Below are positions 33,964-43,837 of a stretch of DNA of 64,000 nucleotides, piece by piece. A program made the translations under genes and the position numbers. This stretch comes from Curtobacterium flaccumfaciens (lineage in GTDB: Bacteria > Actinomycetota > Actinomycetes > Actinomycetales > Microbacteriaceae), in the NCBI RefSeq assembly GCF_013359815.1, contig NZ_JABMCF010000032.1, forward strand, positions 165,063-229,062. The letters are read 5' to 3'. Positions within the stretch are counted from its first letter, which is position 1. Each line of letters begins with the position of its first letter. Under the pieces are notes generated by a model. That model had not been told where the DNA came from and ran no database searches. It saw only the letters and a program-made list of their open reading frames with translations.

Positions 33964-34734
33964 TCAGTCGCGGGCGGGCTCGGCGCGACGACGACCCCGG
34001 GCACCGCCCACGGCCGGGCTGCCGGCGGCGTCGTCGTGGTCATCGGGGCCGCCCGTACGCCGCTCGGCGCGGACACGGCGGATCCGACGCACGACGAAGG
34101 TCATCACGACCGCGGCGATCGCGACGTAGAGCACGCGGTCGATCCACTCGGTGTACGCCTCGACCTGGTCGTACTGCGACCCGAACGCGGCACCGAGCAG
34201 CACGAGTGCGCTGTTCCAGATGCCGCTCGCGATGATCGTGAACACCGAGAACGTGCCGAGGTGCATGCGGTCGGCGCCGGCCGGCAACGAGATGAGGCTG
34301 CGGACGATCGGGACGAACCGGCCGAAGAACACCGCGCTCTTGCCGTGCCGGTGGAACCAGCCGGCCGCCTTGCGGAAGTCGTCCTCGTCGACGAGGGGCA
34401 GCTTGCCGAACCACCGCGTGGTGCGTTCGAACCCGATCTTCGCGCCGAGCCAATAGAGCACGAGCGCCCCGAGGTACGAACCGATCGTCGCCAGCACCAG
34501 GACCAGCACGAGGTTCATCTGGCCGGCACCCGCCAGGAACCCGGCCAGCGGCAGGATGACCTCGGACGGGATGGGCGGGAACACCGTCTCGACGAAGAGC
34601 ATCAGCCCGACGCCCCACTCCCCCAGCGCGTCGATCAGCTGCAGCACCAGGCCGGAGAGTCCACCGAGGTCCGACGGGGCGGTGGAGTCGCCACTGGCGA
34701 CGGTCATGGCACGGGTGGTCACGGCAGTCGTCAT
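33964..34734 (-). CDS. DedA family membrane protein
   Basis: 256 residues with about five membrane helices. DedA motifs: FVETVFPPIPSEVILPLAGF, GSYLGALVLYWLGAKIG and FFGRFVPIVRSLISLPAGAD. The family is linked to lipid carrier flippase activity and membrane homeostasis. The basic C-terminal tail is low complexity. Start at ATG 34732-34734. Tandem with the ROK gene 51 bp upstream. Confidence 0.92.
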   Translation of the reverse strand: MTTAVTTRAMTVASGDSTAPSDLGGLSGLVLQLIDALGEWGVGLMLFVETVFPPIPSEVILPLAGFLAGAGQMNLVLVLVLATIGSYLGALVLYWLGAKIGFERTTRWFGKLPLVDEDDFRKAAGWFHRHGKSAVFFGRFVPIVRSLISLPAGADRMHLGTFSVFTIIASGIWNSALVLLGAAFGSQYDQVEAYTEWIDRVLYVAIAAVVMTFVVRRIRRVRAERRTGGPDDHDDAAGSPAVGGARGRRRAEPARD

Positions 34735-34785
34735 GCCCCCAGCATCCCTGAACGCCCTGTCAGGACCCGGCACGCTCCCTGGGTG

Positions 34786-35955
34786 TCAGCCGAGTCCCAT
34801 GTGGGCGGACCGGACGTGCGCGAGCGACCGGGCGAGCGCACCCCGGGCGACGGCGTCGCGACCGACGGTCGACGGGGCGAACACCACCGGGTGCCGGAGC
34901 TGCGGCGTGACGATCTCGTCGAGCGCGGCGCAGAACACCTCGGCAGCCGGCAGGACCTCGCCACCGACGACGACGACCTCGGGGTCGATCGTCGTCACGA
35001 GCTGCACGACGCCGGGTGCCACGTCGGCCGCGAACGCACGGACGGTCTCGACGGCCGACACCGAGCCCTGGGCCGCCGCCGCGAAGACGGACTCGAGGTC
35101 CGTGCCGGACGGGATCCGGGCCTCCAGGCGGGCGGGCGCGGCGGGCCAGCCGGTCGAGGCGATGCCGCCCATCTCGCCGGCCGCACCGCGCGCACCGCGC
35201 GCCAACGAACCGTCGACCACCAGGGCGGCACCGATCTGCCGACCCATCACCAGGTACAGGCCGTCCCGGACGCCGTGGAACCGCCCCCACCGCGCCTCGG
35301 CCGTGGCCGCCAGCTTGGCGTCGTTGTCGAAGAAGGTGGCGACCCCGGGGAAGAGGTCCTGGATCCGGCCGGGCACCCGTCGCTCGACCCACTCCGGTAC
35401 CGCGACCGTGTAGTCGATCGCACCGTCGCGGTCGACGACCGCCGGGACGCCGAACGTGGCACCGAGCACCGGCGCACCACCGGCGGAGCCGCCGACCGTG
35501 CCACCGACGGGCGCCGTCAGCCGACGGACGACGTCCTGCACGCTCGACCAGGCCTGTTCGGCGTCGGCGAGGTCGGTGTAGCGCTCCTCGACGCGGGCGA
35601 GCGTGACGCCGCGCAGGTCCGCGCGCACGCCGACGATCCCGTGCAGGCCGAGGTCCACGCCGAGCACGGAGCCGGCCGACGCGTCGGCCGCGAAGCGCTT
35701 GGCCCGACGACCGGCCTTGTTCGGGGTCGCGATCGCCTCGGCCTCGGTCACCCAGCCCTCGTCGACCAGGTCGGCGAGCGCCGCCTCGACCGTGGGGCGG
35801 GAGAGTCCGACCGTGCGGCCGAGCTCGGTGACCGTGCGGGAGACGTCGTCGCGCAGGAGCTCGTCGAGGATCGCCCGTGAGTTCATCTGCCGCAGGACGC
35901 CGGGGGTCGTCCCCACGACACCGGGGGTCGTTGACACGGTCTGCTCCACGGTCAT
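34786..35955 (-). CDS. ROK family transcriptional regulator
   Basis: 389 residues. MarR-like winged helix (ILDELLRDDVSRTVTELGRT, then VGLSRPTVEAALADLVDEGW) and a ROK sugar-binding domain (SVLGVDLGLHGIVGVRAD, FFDNDAKLAATAEARWG, ARGARGAAGEMGGIA). The CXCGXXGCXE zinc motif of ROK kinases is absent. Divergent from a GH20 hexosaminidase across 44 bp, so it probably represses that gene in response to GlcNAc or a related sugar. GGAGG precedes the ATG. Confidence 0.92.
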   Translation of the reverse strand: MTVEQTVSTTPGVVGTTPGVLRQMNSRAILDELLRDDVSRTVTELGRTVGLSRPTVEAALADLVDEGWVTEAEAIATPNKAGRRAKRFAADASAGSVLGVDLGLHGIVGVRADLRGVTLARVEERYTDLADAEQAWSSVQDVVRRLTAPVGGTVGGSAGGAPVLGATFGVPAVVDRDGAIDYTVAVPEWVERRVPGRIQDLFPGVATFFDNDAKLAATAEARWGRFHGVRDGLYLVMGRQIGAALVVDGSLARGARGAAGEMGGIASTGWPAAPARLEARIPSGTDLESVFAAAAQGSVSAVETVRAFAADVAPGVVQLVTTIDPEVVVVGGEVLPAAEVFCAALDEIVTPQLRHPVVFAPSTVGRDAVARGALARSLAHVRSAHMGLG

Positions 35956-35999
35956 AGCCTCCACATTACGAAAGATCATTGAGGAATGGTGGCTCCGAC
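35956..35999. promoter_or_regulatory. ROK/GH20 divergent control region
   Basis: Only 44 bp separate the two starts. The stretch around 35966-35980 (TTACGAAAGATCATT) is the only AT-rich patch and must hold at least one promoter and probably the ROK operator. No perfect dyad is visible. Confidence 0.4.
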
Positions 36000-37697
36000 A
36001 TGCTCGTCCCACGACCGCGCCGCACCGCTCCCGGTGTCGGGGCCTTCGAGATCACCCCGTCGACCCGGATCGCCGCCGACCCGGCGAGTGAGTTCGTCCG
36101 ACTGTACCTGCAGCAGACCCTGCGGGCATCGACCGGGCTGCCGGTGCGGGACGCCCTCGACGACACGGCACCGGGGGCCGGCACGATCGCGCTGCGCGTC
36201 GCCGACGAGCCGTCCCTGCCCGCTGGCCCGACGACGCCGGAGGGCGACCGCGCGGAGTCGTTCCGCCTCACGGTGACGCCGGACGGCGTCGACGTCGTCG
36301 GCGGTTCGCCCGCCGGGGTCTTCTACGGCGTGCAGGCACTGCTGCAGCTGCTGCCCCCGGACGTGTACCGCCGCGGCCGGGTCGCGACCGGTCCGTGGTC
36401 CGTCCCCGCCGTGGTCGTCGAGGACGCCCCCGCCTTCGCCTGGCGCGGCGTGATGCTCGACGTCGCCCGGCACTTCCGGACGAAGCACGAGGTCATGCGG
36501 GTGGTCGACCAGCTCGCCGCGCACCGGATCAACCGCCTGCACTTCCACCTCACCGAGGACCAGGGGTGGCGCATCGAGATCCGGAAGTACCCGCGCCTGA
36601 CCGAGGTCGGTTCCTGGCGTCGGGAGTCCCAGGTCGGCGCGCACGTCCCCGGGCCGGACGGCACACTCGTCGTCGCCGGGTTCGACGGCCGCCCGCACGG
36701 CGGGTACTACACGCAGGACGACGTCCGCGAGATCGTGGCGTACGCGGCCGACCGGTTCGTCACCGTCGTCCCCGAGATCGAGACCCCCGGGCACGTCCGT
36801 GCGGCACTGGCGGCCTACCCGTCGCTCGGCGTCACGGGTGAACCGGTCGAGGTGTGGACGGAGTGGGGCATCGCCGACGACGTCCTGAACGCCGAGGACG
36901 CCACGATCGACTTCTTCAAGGACGTCCTCGACGAGGTCATCGCGCTCTTCCCCTCCGGCTACATCGGCATCGGTGGCGACGAGTGCCCGAAGGTGCAGTG
37001 GGAGACCGACCCCCGCACCCAGGAGCGCATCCGCGAACTCGGGCTGCAGGACGAGGAACAGCTGCAGGCCTGGATCATCGGGCAGCTCGCCGCACACGTC
37101 GAGTCGCACGGCCGGCGGGCGTTCGGGTGGGACGAGATCCTCGAGGGCGGCACGCTCGACCCCTCCGCCACCGTGGTCTCGTGGCGCGGACTGACCGGCG
37201 CACGGACCGCCGCCCGCCGCGGGCACGACGTCATCTCTTCGCCGGACGACCAGGTGTACCTCGACTACCGCCAGAGCGACCTGTCGACCGAACCGATCCC
37301 GGTGTCGATCGTGCTCACCGTCGACGACGTCTTCGCCTTCGACCCGGTGCCGTCGGGGCTCACCGACGCCGAGCGCGCCCACGTCATCGGCGGCCAGGGC
37401 AACATGTGGACGGAGCACGTCGACACCGCCCGTCGGCTCGACTACCAGCTCTTCCCCCGCGTCGCCGCCCTCGCCGAGGCACTGTGGTCGGCCGACGTCA
37501 CCGGGCCGCGCGACCTCGCCGAGTTCCGCGGACGCCTGGCCGAGCACACCGCCCGCCTCGAGGCCATGGGCATCGAGTACCGGCACGAGGCCGGGCCGTT
37601 CCCGTGGGAGCAGCGACCGGGCGTCCCGGGGCGCCCGCACTCGCGTGAGGAGCGTGCGGCGTACATCGAGGCGGTGACGGCGAACATCGCCGACTGA
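36000..37697 (+). CDS. GH20 beta-N-acetylhexosaminidase
   Basis: 565 residues, no signal peptide. GH20b-like N-domain (to about 135), then the catalytic barrel: RGVMLDVARHFRTKHEVMRV, LHFHLTEDQGWRIEI, GYIGIGGDECPKVQWE (Asp-Glu catalytic pair) and GWDEILEGG. Releases terminal GlcNAc from chitin, peptidoglycan or glycan fragments taken up into the cell. The start is the ATG at 36000; the open frame's TTG at 35979 is less likely. Controlled with the divergent ROK gene. Confidence 0.93.
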   Translation: MLVPRPRRTAPGVGAFEITPSTRIAADPASEFVRLYLQQTLRASTGLPVRDALDDTAPGAGTIALRVADEPSLPAGPTTPEGDRAESFRLTVTPDGVDVVGGSPAGVFYGVQALLQLLPPDVYRRGRVATGPWSVPAVVVEDAPAFAWRGVMLDVARHFRTKHEVMRVVDQLAAHRINRLHFHLTEDQGWRIEIRKYPRLTEVGSWRRESQVGAHVPGPDGTLVVAGFDGRPHGGYYTQDDVREIVAYAADRFVTVVPEIETPGHVRAALAAYPSLGVTGEPVEVWTEWGIADDVLNAEDATIDFFKDVLDEVIALFPSGYIGIGGDECPKVQWETDPRTQERIRELGLQDEEQLQAWIIGQLAAHVESHGRRAFGWDEILEGGTLDPSATVVSWRGLTGARTAARRGHDVISSPDDQVYLDYRQSDLSTEPIPVSIVLTVDDVFAFDPVPSGLTDAERAHVIGGQGNMWTEHVDTARRLDYQLFPRVAALAEALWSADVTGPRDLAEFRGRLAEHTARLEAMGIEYRHEAGPFPWEQRPGVPGRPHSREERAAYIEAVTANIAD

Positions 37698-37701
37698 CCT
37701 G

Positions 37702-37731
37702 TTGACATTTCACATGTGAGAGGTTCACACT
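37702..37731 (+). promoter_or_regulatory. Promoter of the CapD-like gene with internal palindrome
   Basis: TTGACA at 37702-37707 and CACACT at 37726-37731 (18-bp spacer). The spacer contains the perfect 10-bp palindrome TCACATGTGA (37710-37719). A similar ATTTCACATGT...ACACTGGGAG arrangement precedes the secreted protein gene at 62277. Confidence 0.6.
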
Positions 37732-37758
37732 GGGGAGGACTTCACGGAGGAGACCCCC

Positions 37759-38793
<1,035 letters not shown>

Positions 38794-38830
38794 CCGGCCC
38801 AGGTCCGGCCCGCGACGCGACCGGACGACG

Positions 38831-38870
38831 GACGGGAGGCCCGGTGCCAGCTGGCACCGGGCCTCCCGTC
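38831..38870. repeat. Family-2 palindrome, perfect 40-bp dyad
   Basis: GACGGGAGGCCCGGTGCCAG is followed directly by its exact complement: 40 bp with no loop and no mismatch. It lies midway between the convergent CapD-like and fruA stops, as a bidirectional terminator would. Confidence 0.93.
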
Positions 38871-38889
38871 GTTCCCGGGGTCGCGTCGA

Positions 38890-40977
38890 CTACGCGGCGA
38901 CCGGTGCGCGCTGGCCCACCGTCTCGCCGGCCACGGCAGCCTCACCGGCCGCAGCGGCCTCGTCGACGGGGCGACGACGGACCCACTTCTTCAGGGCGAC
39001 GAGCACCAGCGCGGACACCACGGTCCCCGCCAGGATCGCGACGACGAACATCAGGACGTCACCGATCGCGAAGAAGACGAAGATCCCGCCGTGCGGCGCT
39101 CGCGAGGTCACGCCGGCAGCCATCGAGATCGCACCCGTGATCGCGGCACCGACCATCGACGCCGGGATGACGCGCAGCGGGTCGGCTGCGGCGAACGGGA
39201 TCGCCCCCTCGGAGATGAAGGACGCACCGAGCAGCCACGCGGCCTTGCCGTTCTCGCGCTCCGGCTTCGTGAAGCCCTTGCGGTAGAGCACGGTCGAGGC
39301 GAGCGCGAGTGCGAGCGGCGGCACCATGCCGGCCGCCATGACGGCGGCCATGATCTCGAACGGCACCACGTTCGTGGCGGTCCCGGCACCGAGCCCGGCG
39401 ACGGCGAACGCGTACGCCACCTTGTTCACCGGACCACCGAGGTCGAACGCCATCATCAGACCGAGGATGATCCCGAGCAGGACGGCCGAGGCACCCGACA
39501 GGGAGTTGAGCCAGGCGGTGAGCTCGGTCATGACCCAGGCGATCGGGCCACCGAGCACCAGGAGCATGAGGCCCGAGGCGATGATCGACGCGAACAGCGG
39601 GATGATCACGACCGGCATCAGACCACGCAGCCAGCGCCAGGTCGGGATGCGCCCGATCCAGTACGCGGCGGCACCGGCGATGAGACCGCCGACCAGACCA
39701 CCGAGGAACCCGGCGTTCATGAACACGGCGATCGACCCGGCCACGAAGCCGGGGGCGATGCCCGGACGGTCGGCGATGGCGTAGGCGATGTACCCGGCGA
39801 GTGCTGCGACCAGGAACCCGAGCGACACCTGTCCGATCTGGAACGCGGCGGCGCCGAGGTAGTAGCCGAGGCCCTCCGGCGGCAGGTTCAGCAGCGTCGA
39901 GTTCGTCAGCGTGTAGGCGGCGTTGCTCATGCCCGAGTCGCCGTGGTTCAGCGCGATGCCGTACCCGGAGAGCAGGAAGCCGAGCGCGATGAGCAGTCCG
40001 CCGCCGGCCACGAACGGGATCATGTAGCTGACGCCGGTGAGGAGCCAGCGCTTGAGCGACTGGCCGAAGTGCTCGTTCTTGGCGGTGGACTCGCCCTCGA
40101 CGGCGGCACCACCCTGCACGCGTGCGGCGTGCGGGTCCTCCGAGGCGCGGATGGCCTCGGCGATCATCTTGTCGGGCTCGTCGACACCGCGCTTGACGGG
40201 TCCGGACACGAGCGGCTTGCCGGCGAACCGACCGCGGTCGCGGACGTCGACGTCGACCGCGAACACGACGGCGTCGGCACGGGCGATGAGAGCCGGGTCG
40301 AGGGGTTCGACCTGCGAGGACCCCTGCGTCTCGATGTGCATCTCGGCACCGGCACGCTGGGCTGCGGCGACGAGGGCGTCCGCCGCCATGTAGGTGTGCG
40401 CGATGCCGGTCGGGCAGGCGGTGACGCCGACGAAGACCTTGCGGCCCGCCTCCGGCGCGGTGGCCGGTTCGGAGGCACCACTCGCCTTCCCGACGCCGGC
40501 CTCGGCCACTTCGCCGCTCACCTCGTTGTCGACCAACCGGACGATCTCGTCGGGGGTGGTCGCGGCCCGGAGCGCGGCGGTGAAGTCCTCGCGGATGAGC
40601 GCGCGGGCCAGGGTCGAGAGGACCGTCAGGTGGTCCTTGTCCGCCCCCTCGGGCACGGCGATCATGAAGACGATGTCGGCGTCGCCGTCCGGCGCGCCGA
40701 ACGGTACCTTCCGGGCCAGGCGCGAGAACGCCAGCGTCGGCTCGGACACCGACGCCGACCGGGCGTGCGGGATGGCGATGCCACCGGGGACGCCCGTTCC
40801 GACGCTCGCCTCGCGCTTGATGGCGTCGTCGGCCAGCGTCGCACCGTCGGCGGCGCGGCCGGTCGCGGCGACGCGATCGGCGAGCACCCGGATGACGTCG
40901 GTCGACGTGGCGCCGAGGTCCTCGTCGAGGCCGACGAGCTGTGCGCTGATGAGGCGCGGACTCGAGTCTGCGGACAT
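38890..40977 (-). CDS. fruA: PTS fructose transporter EIIABC
   Basis: 695 residues in the order EIIA-EIIB-EIIC. EIIA (about 1-150) has GGIAIPHARS with the phosphorylated His; EIIB (about 175-275) has GVTACPTGIAHTYMAA with the active Cys; EIIC (about 310-680) has many membrane helices, including GGPVNKVAYAFAVAGLGAGT and ISEGAIPFAAADPLRVIP. Imports fructose as fructose-1-phosphate. GAAGGAG precedes the ATG. Last gene of fruR-fruK-fruA; 79 bp separate it from fruK, with a CGCAATTGCG palindrome at 40991-41000. Confidence 0.96.
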   Translation of the reverse strand: MSADSSPRLISAQLVGLDEDLGATSTDVIRVLADRVAATGRAADGATLADDAIKREASVGTGVPGGIAIPHARSASVSEPTLAFSRLARKVPFGAPDGDADIVFMIAVPEGADKDHLTVLSTLARALIREDFTAALRAATTPDEIVRLVDNEVSGEVAEAGVGKASGASEPATAPEAGRKVFVGVTACPTGIAHTYMAADALVAAAQRAGAEMHIETQGSSQVEPLDPALIARADAVVFAVDVDVRDRGRFAGKPLVSGPVKRGVDEPDKMIAEAIRASEDPHAARVQGGAAVEGESTAKNEHFGQSLKRWLLTGVSYMIPFVAGGGLLIALGFLLSGYGIALNHGDSGMSNAAYTLTNSTLLNLPPEGLGYYLGAAAFQIGQVSLGFLVAALAGYIAYAIADRPGIAPGFVAGSIAVFMNAGFLGGLVGGLIAGAAAYWIGRIPTWRWLRGLMPVVIIPLFASIIASGLMLLVLGGPIAWVMTELTAWLNSLSGASAVLLGIILGLMMAFDLGGPVNKVAYAFAVAGLGAGTATNVVPFEIMAAVMAAGMVPPLALALASTVLYRKGFTKPERENGKAAWLLGASFISEGAIPFAAADPLRVIPASMVGAAITGAISMAAGVTSRAPHGGIFVFFAIGDVLMFVVAILAGTVVSALVLVALKKWVRRRPVDEAAAAGEAAVAGETVGQRAPVAA

Positions 40978-41056
40978 GTGCTTGCTCCTTCGCAATTGCG
41001 CTGATCGCGCGGTGGTGCAGGTGTTCGTGGGGTGGTCGGGCGGGGTGGGGAGGGGA

Positions 41057-42052
41057 TCAGGCGGGTTCGGGGGCCGGGTGCGTGTCGAGCACCCGGACGG
41101 AGACCGCCGTCGGGTCGGTGTGGTCGAGTGCTGGCACGTCGCTGCCGGGCAGGGCTGCGGCCGCGGCACCGGTGGCGACGGCCTGTGCGAGACGCTGCGC
41201 GGGTGAGGCTCCGGCGACCTCGGCGAGCAGGTAGCCGGCGAGGGAGGAGTCCCCCGCTCCGACGGTCGACCGGGCGACGATCTTCGGTGCAGCGGCGGCG
41301 AACGCGCCCTCGTCGGAGACCAGCACGGCGCCGGCGCTGCCCAGGGTGAGCAGGACCGTGCCGACGTTCTTCCGCCGCAGCCGCTGGGCTCCGGCCACCG
41401 CGGCGTCGAGGTCGCGCTCGTACTCCTCGGGGTCGCCGCCGACGACCTCGGCGAGTTCCTCGGCGTTCGGCTTCACCAGGTCGATCCGTTCGCCCGACTG
41501 CAGCAGCGCGGTGAACGGCACCCCGGACGAGTCGACGGCGATCCGGACGTCCGCACCGTGGCGGGCACGGACGGCGCGAACGAGCACGGCGAGCGCGTCG
41601 TCGGGCAGACCGGGCGGCAGCGACCCGGCGACCACGACCCAGCGGGCGGCGGGGCCGGTGGCGGTCGCAGCGGCGGTGTCGGCCACCAGGGCAGCGAGGT
41701 CGTCGAGGCGACCGGCGAGCGAGGGCCCGGGTTCGTTGAGCTTCGTCGTGGTGCCGGTCGGCTCGGTCACGGTGACGTTCGAGCGGAGGGGCGCCCCGAT
41801 CGGCAGCGCGGCCGTCGGGATGCCGCGGGTGGCCAGGCCGAGCAGGACCGGGTCGAGCTCGTCGCCGGGCAGGACGGCGACGGTGTCCCCGCCGCTCGCG
41901 ACGACCACGCGGGAGACGTTGACGCCCTTGCCGCCGGGTTCCGCGGTGGACCGGGTCGCACGCTGCACGGCGCCGCGCTGCAGTTCGCCGGCGAGCTCGA
42001 TCGTGCGGTCGAGCGACGGGTTGGGGGTGACCGTGACGATGCGGGCGTTCAT
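41057..42052 (-). CDS. fruK: 1-phosphofructokinase
   Basis: 331 residues. PfkB/ribokinase family: VTPNPSLDRTIEL (sugar site), AEPGGKGVNVSRV and VGAGDSSLAGYL (anion hole and catalytic Asp). Phosphorylates fructose-1-phosphate from FruA to fructose-1,6-bisphosphate. The ATG overlaps the fruR stop (ATGA). Confidence 0.95.
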   Translation of the reverse strand: MNARIVTVTPNPSLDRTIELAGELQRGAVQRATRSTAEPGGKGVNVSRVVVASGGDTVAVLPGDELDPVLLGLATRGIPTAALPIGAPLRSNVTVTEPTGTTTKLNEPGPSLAGRLDDLAALVADTAAATATGPAARWVVVAGSLPPGLPDDALAVLVRAVRARHGADVRIAVDSSGVPFTALLQSGERIDLVKPNAEELAEVVGGDPEEYERDLDAAVAGAQRLRRKNVGTVLLTLGSAGAVLVSDEGAFAAAAPKIVARSTVGAGDSSLAGYLLAEVAGASPAQRLAQAVATGAAAAALPGSDVPALDHTDPTAVSVRVLDTHPAPEPA

Positions 42053-42837
42053 GCGACGACCACCTCGACGTCGGCGTCGGCGAGTGCGCCCGCGAGGTCG
42101 GCCGGGGGCTGCTCATCCGTGACGAGCGTGTCGATCTCGTCCAGGCGCGCGAACCGCATCAGGGCCTCCACGCCGTGCTTGGCGGCGTCGGCGAGCACCA
42201 CGGCCCGTCGGGCGGCGAGCACGTAGGCGCCCTTCACGGCGGCCTCGTACTCGTCCGGGGTGCTCAGACCGAAGCCGGCGGACAGGCCGTTCGTGCCGAT
42301 GAACGCCACGTCGGGCCGGAGCGCGCCGATCTGCTCGACGGTGGCCGTGCCGACCGCGGCGCTCGTGACGCCACGCACGCGGCCGCCGAGCAGGTGCAGT
42401 TCGAGGTGCTCGCTGTGCTGCAGGGTCGCGGCGATCGGCACCGAGTTCGTGATGACGGTGATGGTCGAGCCGGCGACCTCGGGCTCCCAGCGGGCGAGCT
42501 CGGAGGCGACGGCGGCGCAGGTGGTGCCGGCGTCGAGGGCGATCGAGCCGGTGAAGGTCGGCGGCACCAGGCGCATCGCGGCGCGGGCGATGGCGGACTT
42601 CGCGGTGCCGTGCTGCCCCTCGCGCTCGGCGACGCTCAGTTCGACGACGCTCGAGCGGCCGACGGGGACCGCTCCCCCGTGCACCCGGCGCAGGACCCCG
42701 GCGGATTCGAGGGCGTCGAGGTCACGGCGAACGGTCTCGGTGGTGACGTCGAAGTGCTCGGCCAGCCCCGCGACCGACACTCGACCGGCGGACTGCAGCT
42801 CGGCGGCGATGGCGGTGTGCCGCTCGGTTGCGTACAT
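42049..42837 (-). CDS. fruR: DeoR/GlpR family regulator of the fructose operon
   Basis: 262 residues. DeoR helix-turn-helix (AGLAEHFDVTTETVRRDLDA, then LRRVHGGAVP) and a sugar-phosphate isomerase-like sensor domain (SIALDAGTTCAAVASELARW, LLGGRVRG, FIGTNGLSAGFGLSTPDEYE). First gene of the operon, so it probably represses itself, fruK and fruA until fructose-1-phosphate accumulates. AAGGAG lies 8 nt before the ATG 42835-42837. Confidence 0.9.
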   Translation of the reverse strand: MYATERHTAIAAELQSAGRVSVAGLAEHFDVTTETVRRDLDALESAGVLRRVHGGAVPVGRSSVVELSVAEREGQHGTAKSAIARAAMRLVPPTFTGSIALDAGTTCAAVASELARWEPEVAGSTITVITNSVPIAATLQHSEHLELHLLGGRVRGVTSAAVGTATVEQIGALRPDVAFIGTNGLSAGFGLSTPDEYEAAVKGAYVLAARRAVVLADAAKHGVEALMRFARLDEIDTLVTDEQPPADLAGALADADVEVVVA

Positions 42838-42858
42838 GCCCGAACTCCTTCGTTCCGT

Positions 42859-42889
42859 TGGGTTTCGAGCACTGTACGTCTGAAACCCA
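42859..42889 (-). promoter_or_regulatory. fru operon promoter with inverted repeat operator
   Basis: TGGGTTTC (42859-42866) and GAAACCCA (42882-42889) are perfect inverted 8-mers 15 bp apart. On the minus strand a TACAGT -10 (42870-42875) lies between them, with TTGCGT as a possible -35 at an 18-bp spacing. This is the expected place for a FruR operator. Confidence 0.65.
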
Positions 42890-42949
42890 CAAGAACGCAA
42901 CCGTTCCGTCATGCAACCAACACGTTCACAGGTGCCGGTCGTCCGAGCG

Positions 42950-43837
42950 CTACCCCTTCACGGCACCCGCCGTCATCCCGCTGACCAGCCGGCGCTGCAC
43001 GATGAGGAAGAACACCACGACCGGGATCGAGAACAGCACGCTCGCCGCCATCAGCCCACCGAAGTCCGTGCCCTTGTTCGTCGAGAACCCGGCGAGCCAG
43101 ACCGGCAGCGTGTACATCCCCTGGTCCTTGAGCATCACGTACGCGATCAGGTAGTCGTTCCACGCCGCGATGAACGCGAACACGCTCGTGGCGATCACCC
43201 CGGGCATGACGAGCGGGAACAGCACGCTCCACAGGATCCGGAACGTGCCGGCGCCGTCCACCTTCGCGGCCTCCTCGATCTCGACGGGGACGGCCACGAA
43301 GAAGCCGCGCATCACCCAGATCGAGAACGGCAGCACGCTCGCCACGTACGCCAGGATCAGCCCGACGTAGCTGTTCAGCAGCCCGAGGGTCTGGAACGAC
43401 AGGAAGAGCGGGATGAGCAGTGCGCCCGACGGGATCATCTGCACGAACAGGATCGCGACCAGGATCGCCCGGCGGCCGCGGAACCGGAACCGCGACAGTG
43501 CCGCCGACGCCAGGAACCCGACGACGATCGACAGCAGCACGGCCGCCACCACGACGATGGTGGAGTTCCGCAGGTAGACCAGGAAGCCCTCCTGCGTGAG
43601 CGCCCGCGTGAAGTTGTCGAGCGTCGGGTGCAGCGGCGCCCAGATCGGGGTCATCGTGGTGACCTCGTCGGCGGGTTTGAAGGCCGTGTTCACCATCCAG
43701 TAGATCGGGAACACCCAGACCAGGCAGAACACCACGGCGATGGTGTTCGCGACGATGCGCGGCTTGCGTTTGCGCACCCGCACGGGGCCCGGCGCGGATG
43801 CGCTCCCCGCACGGGGCGCCGTTCTCGAGACGGTCAC
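42950..43837 (-). CDS. Carbohydrate ABC transporter permease (MalG type)
   Basis: 295 residues, six membrane helices. The inner-membrane ABC permease EAA loop reads EIEEAAKVDGAGTFRILWSV. An N-terminal basic stretch (RVRKRKPR) precedes helix 1. The GTG start overlaps the stop of the partner permease. Imports an oligosaccharide or sugar with the partner permease and the lipoprotein below; no ATPase gene is in the operon. Confidence 0.93.
   Translation of the reverse strand: MTVSRTAPRAGSASAPGPVRVRKRKPRIVANTIAVVFCLVWVFPIYWMVNTAFKPADEVTTMTPIWAPLHPTLDNFTRALTQEGFLVYLRNSTIVVVAAVLLSIVVGFLASAALSRFRFRGRRAILVAILFVQMIPSGALLIPLFLSFQTLGLLNSYVGLILAYVASVLPFSIWVMRGFFVAVPVEIEEAAKVDGAGTFRILWSVLFPLVMPGVIATSVFAFIAAWNDYLIAYVMLKDQGMYTLPVWLAGFSTNKGTDFGGLMAASVLFSIPVVVFFLIVQRRLVSGMTAGAVKG

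Noticed and set aside
37702..37731. TCACATGTGA as a CRP/Fnr-type site
   Set aside because: Half-sites are in the opposite orientation and spacing to TGTGA-N6-TCACA; described only as a dyad.
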